Under the pieces are notes generated by a model. It was not told the origin of the DNA. It saw only the letters and a list, made by a program, of their open reading frames with translations, and searched no databases. DNA of 60,515 nucleotides from an uncultured Bacteroidia bacterium (GTDB taxonomy: Bacteria; Bacteroidota; Bacteroidia; Bacteroidales; UBA932): contig CADAXR010000013.1 in assembly GCA_902791945.1 (NCBI GenBank), forward strand, positions 1 through 60,515. The letters run 5' to 3'. Below are positions 55,279 to 60,515 of this stretch, in pieces (position 1 is the first letter of the stretch; every line of letters starts with the position of its first letter). Made by a program: the position numbers and the translations under genes.

Positions 55279-56138
55279 CAGTCTTCTATCGTGAGTCCGT
55301 CAAAAGCGGGAAGTACCGATCCTCCGGTCCTCTCACGGAGGATTTCAGCAAATTCGGAGTAAGGCGGGAAGGTGTGTGAAAGGTGTGTCAGCCAGGTGTG
55401 CTCCGCGCCAATCCTGGAGGCGAGCTCCAGGGCCTCGTCGAGGCTGAAATGAGAGTGGTGGTGGAGGTAGCCCACTGTGTTGAGGGTGAGGTGTCTGAGG
55501 CCTTTGAGCTTTGAGAGCTCGCTGTCTTCTATGCTGCTCATGTCCGTGATGTAGGCTATGTCGCCGAAACGGAAACCGAGGACGGGCATCGAGTGGTGGA
55601 GGCCCCGGATGGGGATGACGGTCACTGCGGGACCGGGCTTCGCCCCATCCACGGGAGTGTAGCGGTAGCCGATGTTCTCGACCCAGTCGAGGACGTAGCC
55701 GGTGTTGGGCCGTATCTCGAACGGATTTTCGTCGATACGGTGGATCCTCCACTCGGGGGCTCCGGGGTATTTCTCCTCGACGAATGCGTAGGCGTATTCG
55801 CGGCGGAGGGTGTTTTCCACCCTTTCCTCGCAGTAGATGTCCACGGCCTTACGGTCTATGTAGTTGAGCGAACGGACGTCGTCGAGACCTCCGGTGTGGT
55901 CCTTGTGATTATGGGTGAGAAGGATGGCGTCGAGGTGTGAAATGCCTGCCGAGAGCATCTGCATGCGGAAATCCGGCCCGGCATCGACGAGTATATTAAG
56001 GCCGCCGTACTCCACGAACGCGGAAGCGCGGAAGCGCTTGTCGCGCCTGTCGGCGCTCTTGCAGACCCTGCAGGGGCATCCTATGATGGGAATGCCCTGG
56101 GACGTCCCGGTCCCGAGGAATGTCAGTCTCGCTTTCAT
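55278..56138 (-). CDS. MBL-fold hydrolase, PhnP-like
   Basis: A 286-residue metallo-hydrolase. GTGTSQGIP, CPCRVCKSADRRDKR and LLTHNHKDHTGGLDD (HxHxDH) match the PhnP/RNase Z-like phosphodiesterase branch. The two Cys near the N-terminus may bind structural zinc. No phosphonate genes are near, so the substrate is open. Overlaps mtaB by four bases. Confidence 0.85.
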   Translation of the reverse strand: MKARLTFLGTGTSQGIPIIGCPCRVCKSADRRDKRFRASAFVEYGGLNILVDAGPDFRMQMLSAGISHLDAILLTHNHKDHTGGLDDVRSLNYIDRKAVDIYCEERVENTLRREYAYAFVEEKYPGAPEWRIHRIDENPFEIRPNTGYVLDWVENIGYRYTPVDGAKPGPAVTVIPIRGLHHSMPVLGFRFGDIAYITDMSSIEDSELSKLKGLRHLTLNTVGYLHHHSHFSLDEALELASRIGAEHTWLTHLSHTFPPYSEFAEILRERTGGSVLPAFDGLTIED

Positions 56139-57439
56139 ATCGTCACATCAGTTATCTGCCCGGAAAGGGCTTTGTCGTAGGGCCTGCTGAGCCTTATGTA
56201 GTTTCCGGTGTATCCGTACATGAGTCCGTCCTTGTCGGCCGACTCCCAGAGGACTTTCTCCCGGACGCCGCGGCACGATTCGACAAAGCGAGCATGGAGG
56301 TCCTCCGACAGGCTTTCCAGCACGGAAACCCTTTCGGCCTTGACCTTTGCGGTCAGCTGGCCTGGCCAGTCCGCAGCCCTTGTCCCGGGCCTTCTGGAGT
56401 AGGGAAAGACGTGGATGAACGACGGCTGAATCCTGTCACGGAGGAAACTTACCGTTTCTTCGAAAAGCTCTTCCGTTTCGCCAGGGAGGCCGACTATCAC
56501 GTCGATCCCGAAAAAGACCGGAGGCTTTCCGGGACCTTCCATACGTGAACGGATATAGTCTATCCTGGAGGCGAAAAGAGAGGTGTCGTAGCGCCTTCCC
56601 ACCTTTTTGAGGAGGGTGTCGCTGCCGCTCTGGAGGGGAATATGGAAATGCGGCTGGAATTTGGTGCCGGAAGCTATCCAGTCTATGATCTCTTCAGTTA
56701 TGAGGTTCGGCTCTATGGATGAGATACGGTATCTCTCTATCCCTTCCACTTCGTTAAGCGCCTTCAGCAGATCAAGGAAACTTTCGCCGGTTGTCCTGCC
56801 GAAATCTCCTGTGTTCACTCCTGTGAGTACAATCTCCTTTATGCCTTTGGCGGCTATCTCTCTGGCCTGCCGGACAAGCTCGCAGACAGGGATATTCCTG
56901 CTCCTTCCCCTCGCAAAAGGTACTGTGCAGTAAGCGCAGAAATTGTCGCATCCGTCCTGTACTTTCAGGAAGGAGCGCGTCCTCTCGCCGGAGGAGTATG
57001 CAGGCAGAGTGCCTGTCATTCCGGGCGTAGTCGAGGAATCTCTTTGCCCGCCGGAGATTTCTCCGCGCGCTTCGCTTGGTCGAAATGACAAAGGAGGCGC
57101 TGTAGCCAGCGCCGCGGTCTCGCTCACGAGGCGGGATTTCGCCGCGGCGCCGAAGACGCGGGAGACGCCCTCGATTGCGAGTACCTCGTCGCGGCGCAGC
57201 TCGGCATAGCAGCCCGTCACGACGATGGCCGCTTCCGGCGCCGTCCTGTGGGCCCGCCTTATGAGGTTACGCGACTTGGCTTCCGCCATCTCGGTCACGG
57301 CGCAGGAGTTGAGGACGTAGATGTCGGCGGGGGAGCTCCAGCCGACAATCTCGTAGCCGAGCGCCTTGAAACCCCGTTCGTAGGTCGAGGTCTCAGCATA
57401 ATTGAGCTTGCACCCGAGTGTATTGAACGCTATCTTCAT
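56135..57439 (-). CDS. mtaB: tRNA t6A37 methylthiotransferase with an in-frame repeat insertion
   Basis: A 434-residue radical SAM enzyme. The N-terminal cluster ligands are in FNTLGCKLNYAE, NSCAVTE and VTGCYAE; the radical SAM CDNFCAYCTVPFARGRSR follows; the TRAM-like end closes the protein. Start at MKIAFNTLGC, overlapping the RsmI-like stop. Between the two domains, residues about 114-142 are encoded by a pair of inverted palindromic repeats (57015-57089) and read SFRPSEARGEIS and RDSSTTPGMTG. The insertion lies in a linker and leaves both active sites intact. Confidence 0.9.
   Translation of the reverse strand: MKIAFNTLGCKLNYAETSTYERGFKALGYEIVGWSSPADIYVLNSCAVTEMAEAKSRNLIRRAHRTAPEAAIVVTGCYAELRRDEVLAIEGVSRVFGAAAKSRLVSETAALATAPPLSFRPSEARGEISGGQRDSSTTPGMTGTLPAYSSGERTRSFLKVQDGCDNFCAYCTVPFARGRSRNIPVCELVRQAREIAAKGIKEIVLTGVNTGDFGRTTGESFLDLLKALNEVEGIERYRISSIEPNLITEEIIDWIASGTKFQPHFHIPLQSGSDTLLKKVGRRYDTSLFASRIDYIRSRMEGPGKPPVFFGIDVIVGLPGETEELFEETVSFLRDRIQPSFIHVFPYSRRPGTRAADWPGQLTAKVKAERVSVLESLSEDLHARFVESCRGVREKVLWESADKDGLMYGYTGNYIRLSRPYDKALSGQITDVTI
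57015..57089 (+). repeat. Palindromic repeat pair inside mtaB
   Basis: One variant copy (57015-57042, GTCATTCCGGGCG ... TCGAGGAATCTC) and one inverted copy (57054-57089, GAGATTTCTCCGCG ... GGTCGAAATGAC) face each other and could form a hairpin. No stop arises in the mtaB frame. Confidence 0.82.
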
Positions 57440-58137
57440 GCGAGTATGAGGAATACACAGGGACGCTTCCCGACGGTGGGAAGCGCCTTCCGCCACTGCG
57501 CGGCGGTCTTTGTCGCAATGGTTTCAGAGGGAAGGGTTATGTCTGCCGCCATGGTGATTTTCGTCGAAGGTCGGCAGACCTCGGCGAGATCCTTCAGGAA
57601 GGCGTCGTTGCGATAGGGCGTCTCGATGAAAATCTGCGTCTGGCTGAGCTCGGCCGAGCGCTTCTCGGCGGCGCGGATCGCCTTCCTGCGCTCTTCCGGC
57701 TTTGCCGGGAGGTATCCGCAGAAGGCGAAAGACTGGCCGTTGAGGCCGGAGGCCATCAGCGCCAGCATCAGCGAGGAGGGTCCGACAAGCGGGACGACCC
57801 TGATGTCCCGGCTGTGGCAGAGTGCGACGAGCTGTGCGCCGGGGTCCGCCACCGCCGGCAGCCCCGCTTCGCTGATCAGCCCTACGTCGCCTTCGTCGAA
57901 AAGTCCCAGCAGTTCTTCAACCTCTCCGGGCGGCGTGTGCTCGTTGAGGGTGAAGAATCTGAGTTCGTCTATATGTCCCCTGAGCCCCGCCTTCGAGAGG
58001 TAGCGCCTCGCGGTGCGAACTTCCTCCACGACGAAGGTGCCGATCGAGCGCGCCCTTTCGAGCACGGCGTCCGGGAGCACCTCGGCGAGGTCGTTTTCCC
58101 CGAGAGGGGAGGGTATCAGATACAGGGTTCCTTTCAT
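57436..58137 (-). CDS. SAM-dependent methyltransferase, RsmI-like (tetrapyrrole methylase fold)
   Basis: A 233-residue protein. LYLIPSPLGE at the N-terminus, ISEAGLPAVADPGAQLV and PLVGPSSLMLALMASGLNGQSFAFCGYLP are conserved in the RsmI group that methylates 16S rRNA C1402. It is shorter than E. coli RsmI (286) and is probably the Bacteroidetes paralog, whose target is less certain. Overlaps both neighbours by four bases. Confidence 0.85.
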   Translation of the reverse strand: MKGTLYLIPSPLGENDLAEVLPDAVLERARSIGTFVVEEVRTARRYLSKAGLRGHIDELRFFTLNEHTPPGEVEELLGLFDEGDVGLISEAGLPAVADPGAQLVALCHSRDIRVVPLVGPSSLMLALMASGLNGQSFAFCGYLPAKPEERRKAIRAAEKRSAELSQTQIFIETPYRNDAFLKDLAEVCRPSTKITMAADITLPSETIATKTAAQWRKALPTVGKRPCVFLILA

Positions 58138-60515
58138 TCCTTGATCACTTTTCCTTTTTCATTGATGCTCACGCTGACCTGCTCGACCGGGGCCTTCGGC
58201 TCCAGGGCGAGGGCCTGCCGCTTCTTCTTCGACATGAACATCTCCTGGAAGAACTGCCTGAAGGTGTTGAATTCCTTCTGGTAAGCTATACCGACGCCGT
58301 TGCGCTGGGTGTTGTCGAGGTAGGAGGTGTAGTTGTCGGCCGAGTGCGAGAACACGGTCACGCGGACCGTTCCCTGACGGTTCAGCTTGACTTCTATTTC
58401 TATGTTGCCGGCCACCGTGCTGCCGTTGGTGGTCGAATACTGCCTGTTGCCGATGGTGCCGTTGACGACGACCATGTTGTTGAACAGCTGCGTCGAGACC
58501 GCGACGTCGAAGATGTCGTTGCCCCGTTCGTTGGCCTGGTAGTTGAGGCCGAGGTCCAGCGGGATGTCCAGTTTCTGGAAGATATTGTTGATCTGGTTGG
58601 ACATGATGTTGGAGACGTTGGAGACAAGGAGGTTGGTCCCGTTGATGTTGACTCCGGACGACTCGTCAGGCATGAAGTTGTTGGCTATCAGCAGATAGAC
58701 GAACTGTTTCTCTATCTTGTCCTGCGTGTTGAGCGCCGCCTCTACCTGGGAGGCGGTGATAGGATCGAGATCCGGGACGTCTATCGAGAAGGAGACCTTC
58801 GGATTGGCCAGTTTCTCGGTGATGTCGATGCCGCAGTTGACGGTCCTTCTCGTCGCGACCGCCGTGGTGTCGGCGAGGAGCGTCGAGAGGGATGTTTTTG
58901 TGGTATAGACGCCGTGGATATCGAGGTCGGTGTCCATGATGTCGCCGTTGAAACGCACCGAGCTGCCGTCGGAGATGGAAAGCTCGCGGTTCAGCATTCC
59001 GAGCATGTTCAGTTTGAACGAGCCTTCGCTGACCCCGTAGGTACCTCCGAGGGAGAACAGCTTCTCCTTGGAGTTGGAGTGGACGTCTATGATGCCCTGG
59101 CCCCTTGTAGTAAGGACTGTGCCTCCGTTCCTGTCGACTTCGATGACGGCGGCGGTCGTAGGGGTGGCGTTCGCGTGGATGCGGACGTCCATATCGGTCT
59201 TTTTCTTCTTCCGTGCGGCCGTGCGCTCGATAAGGAGTTCGTAAGGGTCGATAACCTCCTCTTCCGGCAGTTCGTAGAAGGTGAGGAGGTTGTTGGATTT
59301 CGCGGAGGAACCGTTGCTGAGGGGAATGTGGAGGGTGCCGTTACGGGCCGTCGTGGCGTCGATGTCTATCGCGATGTCGTCGAGCGGACCGGTTATGTCT
59401 ATGGATCCGGTCGCGAAGATGTTGCCGTAGAATCCGGCCTTTTCCATCTCCGAACCTGTGGCAAGGCATTCCATGTCGCGGAAATCTATGCCGACCTTGA
59501 GGTTCGGATCCTTCAGCTTGTCCATCAGGAGGCCGCCGCTGACCTTTCCGGTGCCCTGGTAGCGGTCCTTGAGTTCTATACCTGTAAGATCCAGGCCGTT
59601 TTCGCTTACGGAGAACGGGCCGTCGGCGAAATAGGGGACTTTGGTGTAGTCGAGGGTCAGTCTGCCGTTACGCAGCCTGGTGCCTTCGGATTCGATGTTG
59701 ATGTTGTCGAGGGTGCCGTCCACGGAGATGAATCCGTATAGCTCGCCGTCCATTCCGGAGAATACCCCCTTGAGGAACGGCGACGCTATGGTGAGATCCA
59801 TGTCGTCGAGTGTCACGCCTGCGCCTATCTCCTTGGTGGAAGGCTTGATGAACCCGGCCGCATCTATGTTCTTCCTGCCGTTGTGGTTGTTGCGGAGGGC
59901 GATGTCGAAGGTCTGGTTCAAGGTATTCCACTCGCTTTGGATGAGCACTTTGCCGAGCTTTTCGGTCGCTATGCTGGTCGAATCCACCGCAATGCCGGCG
60001 AGGATGCCTACATTGGGCTTGGTGGGGGAGATGAGGAGCGCCTTGCCGCTTGCAAGGCCCCTGATGTCCATCTCCTGTTTGATCAGCGAGTTGAGAACGG
60101 AGATGTCGAAGTGGTCGAGCGAGACGCTGAGGGTGTCGTCCAGTGCGGGGGAGATTCCGCCGTCGACTAGGATGGTCTGCTCGTCGGAGCGGGCTATAAG
60201 GTTCTGTATGTCCAGATTCTTGCCCCTGAGGGTTATAGGATCGGAGGATATGCCCCAGCCGGTGCCTTCATAGTAGAGGTTCGAAGGGAGGACTGCGCCG
60301 TTTACGATGAGCGAATCGCATTCGTCTCTCGAGAAGTCGGCCTCGAGGAAGATATCGGCCTTGTTCTCGGCTTCGGTCTCGTTGTCGAAGCCGGCGCTGA
60401 GACCGATGTGGTTGTCGTTGATGAAGGTCGCGATGACGGGACTTTTCATTGAAATGCCGCCGATGCTGAGCTCGGTGCCTTCGATTCCGGCGTTGATGAC
60501 GTCTCCGGAGTTGTC
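58134..60515 (-). CDS. TamB-like translocation/assembly module protein, 5' end cut off
   Basis: The reading frame is open to the right edge; the C-terminal 793 or so residues are present. Long beta-rich repeats without enzyme motifs and the C-terminal DUF490-type region (VSFSIDVPDLDPITASQVEAAL, YLLIANNFMP, then a strand-rich end) match TamB. It would span the periplasm and help lipid or barrel-protein delivery to the outer membrane. A usual partner (TamA/BamA-like) is outside the window. It heads the run with rsmI-like, mtaB, phnP-like and MATE genes. Confidence 0.85.
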   Translation of the reverse strand, partial: DNSGDVINAGIEGTELSIGGISMKSPVIATFINDNHIGLSAGFDNETEAENKADIFLEADFSRDECDSLIVNGAVLPSNLYYEGTGWGISSDPITLRGKNLDIQNLIARSDEQTILVDGGISPALDDTLSVSLDHFDISVLNSLIKQEMDIRGLASGKALLISPTKPNVGILAGIAVDSTSIATEKLGKVLIQSEWNTLNQTFDIALRNNHNGRKNIDAAGFIKPSTKEIGAGVTLDDMDLTIASPFLKGVFSGMDGELYGFISVDGTLDNINIESEGTRLRNGRLTLDYTKVPYFADGPFSVSENGLDLTGIELKDRYQGTGKVSGGLLMDKLKDPNLKVGIDFRDMECLATGSEMEKAGFYGNIFATGSIDITGPLDDIAIDIDATTARNGTLHIPLSNGSSAKSNNLLTFYELPEEEVIDPYELLIERTAARKKKKTDMDVRIHANATPTTAAVIEVDRNGGTVLTTRGQGIIDVHSNSKEKLFSLGGTYGVSEGSFKLNMLGMLNRELSISDGSSVRFNGDIMDTDLDIHGVYTTKTSLSTLLADTTAVATRRTVNCGIDITEKLANPKVSFSIDVPDLDPITASQVEAALNTQDKIEKQFVYLLIANNFMPDESSGVNINGTNLLVSNVSNIMSNQINNIFQKLDIPLDLGLNYQANERGNDIFDVAVSTQLFNNMVVVNGTIGNRQYSTTNGSTVAGNIEIEVKLNRQGTVRVTVFSHSADNYTSYLDNTQRNGVGIAYQKEFNTFRQFFQEMFMSKKKRQALALEPKAPVEQVSVSINEKGKVIKE

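Overview
The window looks like a chromosomal segment of a high-GC member of the Bacteroidales, probably an uncultured gut or rumen lineage. The evidence is a SusC/SusD pair, Bacteroidetes-type families (DUF5686, DUF4831, PCMD, golvesin-like and C10 proteins), lipoprotein signals without Shine-Dalgarno-like leaders, and many TAnnTTTG promoter -7 boxes. Rank below order cannot be read from the sequence alone.

Layout. Positions 1-7612 carry ordinary genes: an aminotransferase fragment, a DUF5686 outer-membrane protein with a small lipoprotein, a DUF4831 protein, a PepD-type dipeptidase and two tandem beta-barrel proteins. Positions 7673-36135 form one long pectin (homogalacturonan) utilisation locus. 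Its first unit encodes a GH28, a CE12-CE8 fusion, a GH105 and a PL1. The second encodes SusC, SusD and a large surface protein with a recently duplicated C-terminal module. Then come kduD-kduI-DUF4861, the divergent pair uxaC / uxaB-uxaA, and a minus-strand unit kdgK - C10 protease - small lipoprotein - kdgA - exuT, with a divergent LacI-type regulator gene. A putative ECF S component and an FmdE-like protein follow the regulator. From 37 kb on the genes are housekeeping or envelope genes: secA, bactofilin, a BaiN-like flavoprotein, tRNA-Thr(CGU), a PCMD protein, the run MsbA-like ABC - VanZ - amidase - mnmA, a second run MBL - TPR, an M28-like protein, and the run tamB - rsmI-like - mtaB - phnP-like - MATE.

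How it works together. Secreted enzymes demethylate, deacetylate and cut pectin. SusCD imports oligomers. GH105 releases the unsaturated end sugar, which goes through KduI and KduD. Saturated galacturonate goes through UxaC, UxaB and UxaA. Both branches meet at 2-keto-3-deoxygluconate, which KdgK and KdgA convert to pyruvate and glyceraldehyde-3-phosphate. Four near-identical 22-bp operator-like palindromes sit at the promoters of the GH28 unit, susC, uxaCB and kdgK/lacI, and tie these genes into one probable LacI-type regulon.

The most unusual signals are: (i) a dispersed palindromic repeat found between genes and also in frame inside uxaA (two sites) and mtaB, recalling Rickettsia palindromic elements; (ii) a C10 protease with a frameshifted beta-rich lipoprotein gene lodged inside the uronate operon; (iii) a 125-bp element with 28-bp inverted ends and internal hairpins that supplies a gene's stop codon.
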